64,000 nucleotides of DNA from JANQJA01 sp040880285 (GCA_040880285.1 JBBDIT010000021.1:94073-158072); one strand, 5' to 3'. Shown: positions 35,455 through 45,250, numbered from the stretch's first letter. Program-made: numbers and translations. Notes: generated by a model from the letters alone, not told the origin.

Positions 35455-37836
35455 ATGTCGGGCCTGACACTCGGTGGATTGAAGGTGCTGGATGTCGGCG
35501 ACCGCGCAAGTACTGCCTGGTGTGGAAGATTGCTGGCTGACTATGGCGCCGATGTCATCGGCTTCGAGGCCCTGCCCCATCCAATTCGTCTGGAGGCCCC
35601 CTTAGATGATGATGGGAACAGCATTGCTGCCCGCTACCTGCTGGCGAGTCGCGCCATTGCCACGGACGGGCTGGAGGCATTGATCGCAACCGCAGACATC
35701 ATCTTGACCTCTGCATTGGAAGAGGACACGCACGCTCCGCAGCGTCTGCTCAACAGAAATCCCAATGCACTGGTGGTCGCGATTACCGCCTACGGCCAGA
35801 ACGGCGATTACGCCGCCAGACCCGGTAACGATCTCACCGCCAGTGCGGCCGGAGGCTGGGCGTTCGTCAATGGTCTGCAGGATCGCGAGCCGCTCAAGTG
35901 CAGCGGTCTGGGCGCCTCCTATCAGGCTGGTACCTTCGCCTTTGGAACACTGTTGGCGGCACTCATCGAACAGCTCGGCTCGAATGGCCCTGGCCAGATC
36001 ATCGATATCTCGGAGCGTGAGGTACTGGTTTCCACCTCGGCTCCCGCCCCACTCCGCTACCAGTATTCAGGCTATGTGTATACCAGACAATCCGGCATTG
36101 ATATGAATGAAGGGCCGGTACCCGTCAAGGATGGATGGTTTGCACTGACAATTTCCCGTCCGATATTCTGGATCAAGGCAATGCACTTGCTCGGCCTCCC
36201 CGATCTTGCCGAGGACAGGGAGTTGCAGCAGTCGGGTATCCGCAGAAAGTACAAGGATCGATTTGTCGATCGCGTTGGTGCGGCAATGAAAAAATGGAAC
36301 CGGATGGATCTTTTCACCGCGCTCGGTGAACAGCATGTCATCGCCGGGCCAGTGCTGACCATGGATGAGCTTGCGGAAAACCCCCAGTTACTGGCTCGCG
36401 AGTTCTTCCGTTTCGATCGGAATGGGCTGAAATGGCCCGGACCTTTCGCGCGAATGACGAGGACACCCTGGCGTACGCCGGAGTCTCCTGGCACGCGTCA
36501 GACGTTCGAACCGAATAAGAAGCCCATGGTCGAACCGGTGCGCGCGATTCCAAAAGCAAAAGCTGCCGGGCGGAAAGGACCGCTCGCGGGCTTTCGCGGG
36601 CTCGTGTTGACACAGGCCTGGGCAGGCACCTACGCGACTGAATTGCTTGCACTGCTTGGCGCGGACATTATCCAGTTGGAAACGCGTGGCCGCCTCGATA
36701 GCTGGCGCGGCACCTACCAGAACCCGATTCCGAAAAACCTGCAGTCACTGCCAACGGCGAAACATGCCTGGAACTGTAGTCCCCTTTATAACGCCGTTAA
36801 CTTGAACAAGCGTTGCATTACACTCGACCTTTCCGATGCAGATGGCATTCTGTTGTTTCGTGAACTGGTCGCGCACGCTGATTTCGTCGCGGAGAACTTC
36901 TCCCCTCGAGTGATGGGAAGCCTTGGAATCGACTACGATCGGTTACGGGAGATTAAACCGGACATCATTCTCGCGAGCCTGTCTGCCTACGGTGCGGTTG
37001 GGCCCTGGGCGCATGTACCGGGGATCGGAGGCACCATTGAACCCTCGTCGGGCATGTCCGCACTGCTCGGTTACCAGGGGGCACATCCGATGAACTCGGG
37101 TCAGATGTACCCTGACCCGGTTGCCGGACTGTGTGGATACTCGGCGATTTTGCTGGCGTTGCTTCATCGCGATCGTACCGGTGAAGGCCAATACATCGAT
37201 CTTTCGATGCAGGAGGCAAACTTCACATTTATTGGAGACGCCTGGCTGGAATACGCACTTACCGGAAATGTTCGTGGCCCGCGCGGTAACTCCCACCCGA
37301 ATCATGCGCCCCACGGTATCTATCCCACCGCTGGTGACGATGAGTGGATTGCGATTGCAGTGAACAGTGACGCCATGTGGCAGCAGTTGGCAAGCGCGCT
37401 TGAACTTGACGCGGGGCGATTTGCGACCGCGGTCTCACGCAAGGAAAATGAACAGGAACTGGACACGTTGATCGCGGCTGCGAGCCGTGGCCAGAATCGT
37501 GACCAGCTGGTCAAGAGACTATCGACTCTCGGCGTCATTGTGGCGCCTGTGCTCTCACCAGGCGAAATTGCCGCTGACGAAACATTGAAGGCGCGTGGCC
37601 ACCTGCAGCACGTTGTCCATCCTGAGGCTGGATCGGCGTTTCAATCGACCCTGGCGGCAAAGTTCTCGCATTCCAGGTTGCCGGAAGTCAAACCCGCACC
37701 GCTTCAAGGTCAGCATTCATTGGAGGTTTTCCGGGAATTGCTGCAGATGTCTGAAGACGAATACCGATCGCTTTGCGAGCGTGAATTAAGTGGGACAGGA
37801 CCATCCAGCCGTGCGTCGGTGGCCAGTCAGGCCTAG
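35455..37836 (+). CDS. Tandem CaiB/BaiF-family CoA-transferase
   Basis: A 793-aa protein with two class III CoA-transferase units, residues 1 to about 360 and about 375 to 793. The second has the full pattern (MYPDPVAGLCGY with Asp554 as the expected catalytic Asp, TGEGQYIDLSMQEA). In the first the matching position reads ASYQAG, with Ser155 where Asp is expected, so only the second half is likely to form the acyl-enzyme. Members move CoA between carboxylic acids such as carnitine, bile acids or oxalate. AGGGGAAG precedes the ATG. Operon with the MaoC-like gene. Confidence 0.85.
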   Translation: MSGLTLGGLKVLDVGDRASTAWCGRLLADYGADVIGFEALPHPIRLEAPLDDDGNSIAARYLLASRAIATDGLEALIATADIILTSALEEDTHAPQRLLNRNPNALVVAITAYGQNGDYAARPGNDLTASAAGGWAFVNGLQDREPLKCSGLGASYQAGTFAFGTLLAALIEQLGSNGPGQIIDISEREVLVSTSAPAPLRYQYSGYVYTRQSGIDMNEGPVPVKDGWFALTISRPIFWIKAMHLLGLPDLAEDRELQQSGIRRKYKDRFVDRVGAAMKKWNRMDLFTALGEQHVIAGPVLTMDELAENPQLLAREFFRFDRNGLKWPGPFARMTRTPWRTPESPGTRQTFEPNKKPMVEPVRAIPKAKAAGRKGPLAGFRGLVLTQAWAGTYATELLALLGADIIQLETRGRLDSWRGTYQNPIPKNLQSLPTAKHAWNCSPLYNAVNLNKRCITLDLSDADGILLFRELVAHADFVAENFSPRVMGSLGIDYDRLREIKPDIILASLSAYGAVGPWAHVPGIGGTIEPSSGMSALLGYQGAHPMNSGQMYPDPVAGLCGYSAILLALLHRDRTGEGQYIDLSMQEANFTFIGDAWLEYALTGNVRGPRGNSHPNHAPHGIYPTAGDDEWIAIAVNSDAMWQQLASALELDAGRFATAVSRKENEQELDTLIAAASRGQNRDQLVKRLSTLGVIVAPVLSPGEIAADETLKARGHLQHVVHPEAGSAFQSTLAAKFSHSRLPEVKPAPLQGQHSLEVFRELLQMSEDEYRSLCERELSGTGPSSRASVASQA

Positions 37837-37852
37837 TTCAAAACACCCTGTT

Positions 37853-38392
37853 TTAATCGGATCTCCTGCCGGTTACAGGCGTGCACGCAACCTGAGCCGG
37901 ATCTTGAAGAGATCGAACCAGCATCAGGGCGTCGGGGTCTTGCTGGTTTGCAGCGCGGCGATAGCCACAGGCTTCATATAAATGGATAGCGGCGGTATTG
38001 GTGCCCGCGACCGTGAGTTCGATGGTCTGGATACTGGCTGGAATTTGTTGCTCCAGGTGCTCTACCAGCGCCGCACCTATACCGAGCCGACGTGATGCCC
38101 CGGTTACGAACAGGCCGTAGAGCGTACCGCGTGTATTGTCAGCACCAACCCCGAAGCCCACCATGGCGACCAGTTGATCATCGACGAACGCCCCGAGCAT
38201 AAAGCCGTGCTCACGTGGTATCAGGGCCTGTCGCAACAGCGCCACCGGGTAGGCAATCTCGATTTCCGGTGTCGCGCCGAATGCCGGATCCCTCGCGGCC
38301 TCGATGCGCAGTCGCCGATAGCCCTCGCCGTCGGATGGCGCCAGCAGCCTGATTACAGCAGCTGGTCGCAATGCAGGTTTTATTCCCATCAT
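37853..38392 (-). CDS. GNAT-family N-acetyltransferase
   Basis: A 179-aa acetyltransferase with the acetyl-CoA pyrophosphate motif RRLGIGAALVEHLE and the later strand IELTVAGTNTAAIHLYEACG typical of GNAT proteins. The acceptor cannot be predicted. It stands alone on the minus strand, 17 bp from the end of the convergent CoA-transferase gene. Confidence 0.85.
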   Translation of the reverse strand: MMGIKPALRPAAVIRLLAPSDGEGYRRLRIEAARDPAFGATPEIEIAYPVALLRQALIPREHGFMLGAFVDDQLVAMVGFGVGADNTRGTLYGLFVTGASRRLGIGAALVEHLEQQIPASIQTIELTVAGTNTAAIHLYEACGYRRAANQQDPDALMLVRSLQDPAQVACTPVTGRRSD

Positions 38393-38438
38393 AAAGGCCG
38401 TAGCATGAGTCCAGGTTCATTCGAGTGGTTAATTTTAC

Positions 38439-39320
38439 ATGACTTTGATGCGTCTCATCCGTGCTGCTCTCCTGATGAATCTCCAGATTCTTATTTTTGT
38501 GTTTGGCCTGATTGCGTCATCGCAGACCTATGCCTGGGGTAGTACTGGTCACAGGTTGGTGTGTCAGCTGGCCTATGACCGGCTGTCAGTCACGGCGAAA
38601 ACTTTTGTGGCCGAGACACTGGCGCTGGGCGTTGAACTGGACGGTAATGGTGACAATGATTTTGCTGAGGCTTGTCTCTGGCCAGATGCCGCCCGCCACA
38701 AGGACTACCAGGGGACTTACGAGTGGCACTTTATCAATGTACCTGCAGCAGCCCGGGGTATTGAATTCGCCCGGGATTGTGCGGCGATGGACTGTATTGC
38801 GGTTGGTATCCAGCGCAATCTCACGTATCTGGCCCGGCCTACCAGTGGCAAGCGCGAACAGGCACGCAAGGCGGCAGCACTCCGATTCCTGGGACATTTT
38901 ATCGGCGATCTGCACCAGCCCTTGCATGTCTCCCATGCTGAGGACTGGGGCGGCAACAAGATTCGGGTCACCTGGTTCGACGAGGAGGTGAACCTGCATG
39001 CGGTGTGGGACACCAAAATTATCGAACGAGCTGGCCTGACCTACCCTGACAGTATTGAATTCCTCGGTTCAGTGGAGGGCCAATTCAAATCGCGCAACGT
39101 GCTTGCGTGGATGCGTGAGTCCTTTCGCCTGGCTCGCAGTCATGCCTACGCCAACATTAACGGTGCACCCATCCAATCAGGTGATGAGCTGGATAGGGCC
39201 TACTTCGAGCGCTCCAAGCCGGTGGTGATCGAACAGTTGGCGACCGCAGCCCGGCGCCTGGCCTACCTGATTGAAGGGATAGCGGACGGAACCCTTGATA
39301 CCAACATCCTGATCGAATAA
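38439..39320 (+). CDS. S1/P1-type nuclease
   Basis: A 293-aa exported zinc nuclease. The signal peptide ends at TYA, leaving mature WGSTGHRLVCQLA; the N-terminal Trp is itself a zinc ligand in this family. Other ligands are in HFIGDLHQPLHVSHAEDWGG and NLHAVWDT. The enzyme cleaves single-stranded RNA and DNA and may work in nucleotide or phosphate scavenging. The ATG at 38439 is used; an internal ATG (Met13) would still give a signal peptide. Confidence 0.92.
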   Translation: MTLMRLIRAALLMNLQILIFVFGLIASSQTYAWGSTGHRLVCQLAYDRLSVTAKTFVAETLALGVELDGNGDNDFAEACLWPDAARHKDYQGTYEWHFINVPAAARGIEFARDCAAMDCIAVGIQRNLTYLARPTSGKREQARKAAALRFLGHFIGDLHQPLHVSHAEDWGGNKIRVTWFDEEVNLHAVWDTKIIERAGLTYPDSIEFLGSVEGQFKSRNVLAWMRESFRLARSHAYANINGAPIQSGDELDRAYFERSKPVVIEQLATAARRLAYLIEGIADGTLDTNILIE

Positions 39321-39352
39321 TTCGGCCAAGGTATCGAAGGTATCGAAGGCAC

Positions 39353-40588
39353 CTAAAGGGTGGATTCCTGCTGTACTGCCCTGGCGCGCGCAGTCAGCGG
39401 GAAGATCAGTGCGATCCATATCGCAACGGCAAAAAACGCGGTGACGAGGTAGTAATTACTCATCAGGACGCCGAGGCGTTGTAGCGCAACGATAACAACC
39501 GATGAAGCCCCCTTCCCCGTGCGATAGCCAAATACGTCGATAATTTCTTTCGCACGGTAGCGTTCATCGTAAGACAGGGGCACATAGAGCACTTCCTTGG
39601 CGGCACGGAAGATCGAGTAGTCGAACGCCTTGAATAGTGCGAAGGCGACACCTACCGTCAGCACCGACGGCTCAATAATGGCGACGGATATCGCAGCAAT
39701 GTGAATGATTGGCATCAGGATGTGAATCAGTCGCAGTGACACCAGACTAAGCAATACGGGCGCGACGATAAACTGCAACACGACACTGCTGGAGTTGAGT
39801 GTGGCCCAGAACCAGCCCTGGAATTCTGTTTCCAGGTCCTGCTGCCCGAGGAACTCAAGCGACACCAGTTCCTGGAACTTGAAATCCAGTACGGCGGCAA
39901 CGACCTGGGTTGAGAGCACGATCATCAGAAGGTAGAACAAGGTTGGATTCTGCCATAGCCAGCGCCAACCCATATGGCTGACAGACGTGCCCACACTCTC
40001 AGGAATCGGTGGTTCACCGTGGATTCGATAAGTCAACTGCGCCAGCAGGGCTGCCGGTACAAGCGCAATGGCACCACACAGGATCATCGCCTCCGTGCCG
40101 AAGTCGACCACCGTCAATGTCACCAGTACCCCACCGAGGACGCTGCCGAGGCCGGCAATGCCGGTGACCGGCCCATTAACCCGGCGTGAGGTCCTGGGGG
40201 AGACGGACGAATTGATATAACTCCAGTACTGTTCGATCAAAAGAACGATATAGACTTCTTTTAACAGGAACAGTACCGGCGTAATTGCCTTGCTGCCGGT
40301 CAAAAGGATGAGATAGCAAGTCACAATAAGACCGGCGCTACCAAGCGAAGTCACCAGCAAGGTACGTCTTGGTCCCAGCGCCGTGAGGATATGGCCATAC
40401 ACCCAAACGGTGGCGAAGACGACAAAGGGCATGGCGGCCATCACCAGTGGCAGGTTTTCTGCGCCGTAGGCATTTTTGAACAGCACCGTCGATGCAGAGC
40501 GGATAAACTCATATCCGACCAGGGTGAACATGGCAGTCAGTGCCATGAGTCCGGCAACCCAGTATTCCCTGGTCACTGCGCCAGCCAA
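39353..40588 (-). CDS. Npt1/Npt2-like nucleotide carrier or MFS transporter
   Basis: A 411-aa membrane protein with about eleven to twelve predicted helices. Segments such as LKEVYIVLLIEQYWSYINS, RAAKEVLYVPLS and DVFGYRTGKG resemble the ATP/ADP-translocase-like carriers found in free-living bacteria. The transported substrate in such bacteria is not established. The start is TTG 40588 or GTG 40576; neither has a good ribosome site. It is divergent from the serC-like gene and next to the S1/P1 nuclease, which could point to nucleotide salvage (inference). Confidence 0.6.
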   Translation of the reverse strand: MAGAVTREYWVAGLMALTAMFTLVGYEFIRSASTVLFKNAYGAENLPLVMAAMPFVVFATVWVYGHILTALGPRRTLLVTSLGSAGLIVTCYLILLTGSKAITPVLFLLKEVYIVLLIEQYWSYINSSVSPRTSRRVNGPVTGIAGLGSVLGGVLVTLTVVDFGTEAMILCGAIALVPAALLAQLTYRIHGEPPIPESVGTSVSHMGWRWLWQNPTLFYLLMIVLSTQVVAAVLDFKFQELVSLEFLGQQDLETEFQGWFWATLNSSSVVLQFIVAPVLLSLVSLRLIHILMPIIHIAAISVAIIEPSVLTVGVAFALFKAFDYSIFRAAKEVLYVPLSYDERYRAKEIIDVFGYRTGKGASSVVIVALQRLGVLMSNYYLVTAFFAVAIWIALIFPLTARARAVQQESTL

Positions 40589-40787
40589 TCCGGTTTGTGC
40601 GCTGGCGGGTTCAGATGATCGAGATCAATGTCTGGCGAATCGGCCATACGTCAGGGTTACTGTAGCCCGGTGTCTGGTTAATCGCAGAGTATACAGCCTC
40701 GTGATCTTCATTCGTACGCTTGACTTTAATCGGTTCAAACTTCACATTGCGCACCTTTCCAGTGACTTCAAGGCATCCGCGATTTCC

Positions 40788-41948
40788 ATGAACCAACCTG
40801 CAAACAAACCAGCCAACCCCTGTTTTTCTTCCGGCCCGACGTCCAAACGCCCGGGCTGGTCTGCCACCGGGCTGGCCACAGACAGCCTGGGTCGATCCCA
40901 TCGTGCCAGAGGGCCGAAAGCCCGGCTGCAATTGCTGATTGAGCAGAGTAAGCGAATACTTGGAATTCCTGACGACTATCTGGTGGGGATAGTCCCGGCC
41001 TCTGATACCGGTGCGTTTGAGATGGCGATGTGGACCATGCTGGGAGAACGTGGTATCGATGTGCTGGCCTGGGAAAGTTTTGGCCAGGGTTGGCTCACGG
41101 ACATTACGAAACAGTTGAAGTTGACGGACGTACGCCGTTTTGTCGCGGAATATGGTGAACTACCTGACTTATCGGCGGTTGATTGCAATCGCGATGTAAT
41201 CTTCACGTGGAATGGTACGACTTCCGGCGTCCGGGTACCGAATGGCGACTGGATTGATGCCGACCGACACGGACTTACCTTCTGCGACGCGACCTCTGCG
41301 CTCTATGGCATGGAAGTGGATTGGCCAAAACTGGATGTGGTGACCTGGTCATGGCAAAAAGCGTTGGGTGGTGAAGCCGCTCACGGTATGCTGGCGCTGT
41401 CACCGCGGGCGGTAGCGCGGCTTGAATCCTATACGCCAGACTGGCCGCTGCCGAAAATCTTCCGGCTGACCAAAGGTGGCAAGCTGATCGCGGATGTATT
41501 TGAAGGTTCCACGATCAATACCCCTTCCATGCTCGCGGTTGAAGATCATCTGGACGCGCTGGCCTGGGCGGAAAGTCCGACCGTTGGTGGCCTGGATGGG
41601 TTAATCAAGAGAAGTCAGGCCAATCTGGCGGCAATCACGTCCTGGGTTGAGACTTCCAGTTGGGCCGGGTTCCTGGCAAGCGACCAGGAAACGCGCTCAT
41701 CTACCTCTATTTGTCTGAAAATTATTGATGACTGGTTTACCAGTCAATCAACAGACCATCAGAACGCACTGATCAAAAAGATGGTTGCGTTGCTCGATGC
41801 TGAAGGCGCGGCCCACGATATTGGCGGCTATCGGGATGCGCCCCCCGGACTTCGTATCTGGGGTGGTGGCACCGTCGAAACCGGCGATATTGAAGCGCTT
41901 CTGCCATGGCTCGACTGGGCTTATACGTCAGTCAAAACCGGTGGCTAG
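40788..41948 (+). CDS. serC: Phosphoserine aminotransferase, alphaproteobacterial type
   Basis: A 386-aa PLP enzyme of the SerC subfamily known mainly from alphaproteobacteria: NPCFSSGPTSKRPGWS, GRSHRA, VPASDTGAFEMAMW, FTWNGTTSGVRVPN, CDATSA, SWQKALGGEAAHG (PLP Lys) and PKIFRLTKGGKL. It converts 3-phosphohydroxypyruvate and glutamate to phosphoserine. I chose ATG 40788, which gives the family N-terminus; a frame from 40476 would overlap the divergent carrier gene. A gammaproteobacterial-looking window with this subtype suggests transfer, or a lineage that uses it natively. Confidence 0.88.
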   Translation: MNQPANKPANPCFSSGPTSKRPGWSATGLATDSLGRSHRARGPKARLQLLIEQSKRILGIPDDYLVGIVPASDTGAFEMAMWTMLGERGIDVLAWESFGQGWLTDITKQLKLTDVRRFVAEYGELPDLSAVDCNRDVIFTWNGTTSGVRVPNGDWIDADRHGLTFCDATSALYGMEVDWPKLDVVTWSWQKALGGEAAHGMLALSPRAVARLESYTPDWPLPKIFRLTKGGKLIADVFEGSTINTPSMLAVEDHLDALAWAESPTVGGLDGLIKRSQANLAAITSWVETSSWAGFLASDQETRSSTSICLKIIDDWFTSQSTDHQNALIKKMVALLDAEGAAHDIGGYRDAPPGLRIWGGGTVETGDIEALLPWLDWAYTSVKTGG

Positions 41949-41985
41949 CGCAATCCGATGGTGGCTGTAGTATCTTTGCTCGATA

Positions 41986-42018
41986 GTGATTCGATCGTGA
42001 TTCGGTAGTGAATTGACT
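41986..42018. repeat. Three 11-bp direct repeats upstream of the carboxylesterase
   Basis: GTGATTCGATC (41986), GTGATTCGGTA (41997) and GTGAATTGACT (42008) are three imperfect consecutive 11-bp units, ending 23 bp before the start codon. They are close to helical phase and could be an operator or a slippage product. Confidence 0.4.
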
Positions 42019-42041
42019 ACAGGTTGAGAGGATAGCACCAG

Positions 42042-43676
42042 ATGAGCCGTTACCGATTAACGTCGTTAGACAGACGCACCTTCCTTAAAAAGACTGGCCA
42101 GTATGGCGCCCTTGCACTTGCGGTGAATGCCTCGCCGACGTTTGCGATCGCCACCCGTGTCACACCGGCCGTGGCCACCACCGAAGGCCTGGTTCGCGGC
42201 TTGATCGATGATGACGTCTACACCTTCCTCGGAGTGCCCTATGGCGCTCCGCCCGTGGGCAAATTGAGGTTTATGCCGCCAGCGCCACCGCTTCAACGCA
42301 AAGGTGTACTGGACACCATGCGTTATGCACATTCGGCGATGCAATTGTCCAGTGGCGGTTCTGCGGTCAGCTATCCGGGCATTATCGGTCCGGCGCTGGG
42401 ACAGGTCTTTGGCAGTCGGGGCGATGTCCTCATGCAGGGCGAGGATTGCCTCGCGCTCAACGTCTGGTCACCGGGACTCAAAGCCGCCGCCCGGCCGGTG
42501 ATGGTCTGGTTCCACGGCGGGGGTTTTAACTATGGTTCCGGCAGTTGGCCAGCCTATGACGGCCATAATCTGGCCAGGAACCACAATGTCGTAGTGGTCA
42601 CGGTCAATCATCGCCTCAATGCCTTCGGTTTCCTGAACCTCAGTGAGATGGGTGGTGAGCAATACGCCAACTCCGGTATCGCCGGGCAGCTGGATCTGGT
42701 GCGTGCGCTTGAGTGGATTCGGGACAACATCGAGCACTTCGGTGGCGATCCGGGCAATGTCACAATTTTCGGGCAATCCGGTGGTGGTGCCAAGGTCAGT
42801 ACCTTGCATGCCATGCCAGCCGCCAGGGGATTATTCCACAAGTGCATCATCCAGAGTGGAGCCAGGCTCGAAGCAGGCGATCCACACCTGGCGGCGGAAA
42901 CCACTGAAAAAGTGCTGCGGGCGCTGGATATCCGCCGCGGCCAACTGTCTCGCCTGCATGAAGTTCACGCCGATGACGTGCTGGCGGCTGCCGTTCAGGT
43001 TGGTGGTCGGTATGGCCCGATACTCAACAATGAACATATCCCGGAACACCCGTTTGCCCCTAAAACCCGGCCCCTCTCAGACCATGTGCCGCTGATGGTG
43101 GGATTCACCAAGGATGAGATGACGCTCTACAACGTCGGCTTCGAATGGTGGCGCAACCTGGATAACGCCGGTATGCGTGAACGAATCAAGGCCCAGCGTG
43201 GTGCGCACGCGGACGCGCTGATCGCAGCGTATGAAGAACTACACCCGGATTACTCACCCCGCCACCTGTATACGGCGATCCTGACCTCACGCCACTTCCT
43301 TGGAGCAACCACCCTGGCAGAACGCAAGGCGGCCCAGCATTCCGGTAATGCGTACCTGTATGTGTTCAATTGGGACTCGCCGGTGGAAGACGGCATCCTG
43401 AAGTCACCCCACACCATGGAGATCCCGTTTGTCTTCGATAATGTCGACAAGGGTCCGCTGCTTCTGGGGACTGATCGCTCAACCCGGCGCTTTGGGGAAC
43501 AAATGAGTCAAGTCTGGACGCACTTTGCCCGCACCGGTGATCCCAATATCCGCGGAATCCCTAGCTGGGCGCCTTACGATACGAAAAACCGGGCGACCAT
43601 GGTATTCGATACCCGCAGCATGGTCATCGACAACTATATGGGTGCTATTCGGCCAATCCTGCGGCTACGCGGCTGA
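42042..43676 (+). CDS. Type-B carboxylesterase, Tat-type signal
   Basis: A 544-aa exported esterase. The N-terminus LDRRTFLKKTGQYG resembles a twin-arginine signal, then a hydrophobic stretch to ATRVTP. The type-B esterase pattern is complete: EDCLALNVW, WFHGGGFNYGSG oxyanion region, IFGQSGGGAKVS with Ser246, a downstream KDEMTLY Glu region and HTMEIPFVFDN with the catalytic His. Substrate unknown. Unlike the carboxylesterase scar at 5694-5966 this copy is intact. TctCBA follows downstream after 85 bp and might import the acid released. Confidence 0.88.
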   Translation: MSRYRLTSLDRRTFLKKTGQYGALALAVNASPTFAIATRVTPAVATTEGLVRGLIDDDVYTFLGVPYGAPPVGKLRFMPPAPPLQRKGVLDTMRYAHSAMQLSSGGSAVSYPGIIGPALGQVFGSRGDVLMQGEDCLALNVWSPGLKAAARPVMVWFHGGGFNYGSGSWPAYDGHNLARNHNVVVVTVNHRLNAFGFLNLSEMGGEQYANSGIAGQLDLVRALEWIRDNIEHFGGDPGNVTIFGQSGGGAKVSTLHAMPAARGLFHKCIIQSGARLEAGDPHLAAETTEKVLRALDIRRGQLSRLHEVHADDVLAAAVQVGGRYGPILNNEHIPEHPFAPKTRPLSDHVPLMVGFTKDEMTLYNVGFEWWRNLDNAGMRERIKAQRGAHADALIAAYEELHPDYSPRHLYTAILTSRHFLGATTLAERKAAQHSGNAYLYVFNWDSPVEDGILKSPHTMEIPFVFDNVDKGPLLLGTDRSTRRFGEQMSQVWTHFARTGDPNIRGIPSWAPYDTKNRATMVFDTRSMVIDNYMGAIRPILRLRG

Positions 43677-43761
43677 GATTCGGCAAGCCAGGGGTTGGCG
43701 CCTGGCATTGTCCGCAATCGCCGCCGGAATACCGCAGTAAATCAAGACCACAGAGCTTTAG

Positions 43762-44730
43762 ATGAATTCTAGATTTCGACTATATCTTATTGTTATATTG
43801 GTATTTTTGTCTCCGGCAATACAGGCGGAGGTGTTGTCAGAAGTGCATTTCCTGATTCCAGCCGGTCCCGGTGGTGGCTGGGATGGCACCGCGCGCGGGG
43901 TCGGTGAGGCCATGGTCCGGTCGGACCTCATCACCAGGATATCGTATGAAAATTTGTCCGGCGGTGGTGGTGGTCGCGCCATCGCCAAATTGATTGAGAC
44001 CGCGGATCGGCAGCAGTCCACGCTCCTGGTGAGCTCGACTCCCATGGTGGTACGATCACTCCAGAAGATCTTTCCGCAATCGTTCCGGGACATCCAACCC
44101 ATTGCCTCGGTCATCGCAGACTACAGTTGTTTTGTCGTCAGCAAAAAGTCCTCCTTGCAGACCTGGCAGGATGTGGTCGCTACCTTTCAGGCAGATCCGC
44201 GTAGCGTCAAGGTGGCTGGTGGCTCGGTGCGCGGCAGCACGGATCACATCGTATTTGCCCGCGCAATGGAATTGGCAGGTGGCGACCCGTTTAAAGTCGT
44301 TTATGTGCCCTATGACGGAGGTGGCAAGGCAATGGCCGGTATTCTCACCGGTGAGTCCCGGATCCTGTCGACGGGGCTGGGGGAAGCCATTGATATGGCG
44401 CGCGCGGGCGAGGTCCGGATCCTTGCGGTGACCGCTGGATCTCGCCTGAGTGCCATGCCGGATGTACCGACACTCAGGGAACTGGGCATTGCGCTTGAGT
44501 TTGCCAACTGGCGTGGATTCTTTGCGGCCCCGGGTCTTGATCCCTCGCGCTATGCGGCGATGCAGGAAACCCTGGCCAGATTACTGGAGACCGAGGCCTT
44601 CGAGCGTGTCAGGGCGAGGAACGGCTGGACGGTGCTGCATTACGAGGGAGACGCTTTTTACGATTTCCTGGAGCGCCAGGAGCAGGAAATCGGCGATTTG
44701 ATGCGCCAGCTTGGCTTCTTACGCCCTTAA
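43762..44730 (+). CDS. tctC: Tripartite tricarboxylate transporter substrate-binding protein
   Basis: A 322-aa periplasmic binding protein with a signal peptide (ends IQA) and the TctC/Bug pattern: FLIPAGPGGGWDGTARGVGE, NLSGGGGGRAIAKLIE, TPMVVRSLQ and VYVPYDGGGKAMAGILTGE. It delivers carboxylates (citrate-like or others) to TctAB. First gene of the tctCBA operon, with a 37-nt gap to tctB. Confidence 0.9.
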   Translation: MNSRFRLYLIVILVFLSPAIQAEVLSEVHFLIPAGPGGGWDGTARGVGEAMVRSDLITRISYENLSGGGGGRAIAKLIETADRQQSTLLVSSTPMVVRSLQKIFPQSFRDIQPIASVIADYSCFVVSKKSSLQTWQDVVATFQADPRSVKVAGGSVRGSTDHIVFARAMELAGGDPFKVVYVPYDGGGKAMAGILTGESRILSTGLGEAIDMARAGEVRILAVTAGSRLSAMPDVPTLRELGIALEFANWRGFFAAPGLDPSRYAAMQETLARLLETEAFERVRARNGWTVLHYEGDAFYDFLERQEQEIGDLMRQLGFLRP

Positions 44731-44767
44731 CCCTGATTCTAGAAAACAATGCTAATCTATTGTATTT

Positions 44768-45250
44768 ATGAATAATTCTAGGGTTGGAGGAATAGTATTC
44801 CTTATTGTCAGTTGCTTGTACGGATACTTTGGCAATGAAATTCCACTGGATTTCTGGTCACAACAGGAAACCTTCGACGCACGCTCCATGCCACGCCTGC
44901 TCGCCGCCGCCGGCATCGTGGCGTCCGTATTACTGATCGTGACACCAGTAGCAAAAACAGACTGGAGCCTGTTCAGTCAGCTGCGATGGCAGCCTGCGGT
45001 CCTGCTTCTCATCCTGATGTCTGCCTATGGATTCTTGATGGAGTTCCTGGGGTTCGCTGTCAGCACAATCCTGTTTTTGAGTGGTGCCTTCGTGGTTCTC
45101 GGAGAACGCAAGCCGCTTCGTATTCTCCTGGTCAGCCTGTCTCTGGCGCTGGGCTTTTGGCTGTTAATGGACCAACTCGGTATCTACCTGCTGCCTGGCA
45201 GCCTGTTCGAGGATTTGATTGCCCTGACCGAGGCCCCTCCTCATGCTTGA
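44768..45250 (+). CDS. tctB: Tripartite tricarboxylate transporter small subunit
   Basis: A 160-aa membrane protein with four predicted helices, matching the size and topology of TctB. GTTGGAGG is inside the first codons rather than before the ATG. It lies between tctC and tctA and overlaps tctA by 8 bp, so the assignment rests mainly on context and topology. Confidence 0.88.
   Translation: MNNSRVGGIVFLIVSCLYGYFGNEIPLDFWSQQETFDARSMPRLLAAAGIVASVLLIVTPVAKTDWSLFSQLRWQPAVLLLILMSAYGFLMEFLGFAVSTILFLSGAFVVLGERKPLRILLVSLSLALGFWLLMDQLGIYLLPGSLFEDLIALTEAPPHA

Noticed and set aside
37838..37860. AAAACA-CCC-TGTTTT hairpin after the CoA-transferase as terminator
   Set aside because: The stem is AT-only and has no T-run after it; not strong enough to call.
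39325..39350. GGTATCGAA direct repeat between S1/P1 nuclease and the carrier
   Set aside because: Only two copies of 9 bp; probably slippage, with no sign of function.
40476..40787. Upstream extension of the SerC frame
   Set aside because: It has no family similarity, overlaps the divergent carrier gene and gives a false N-terminus.
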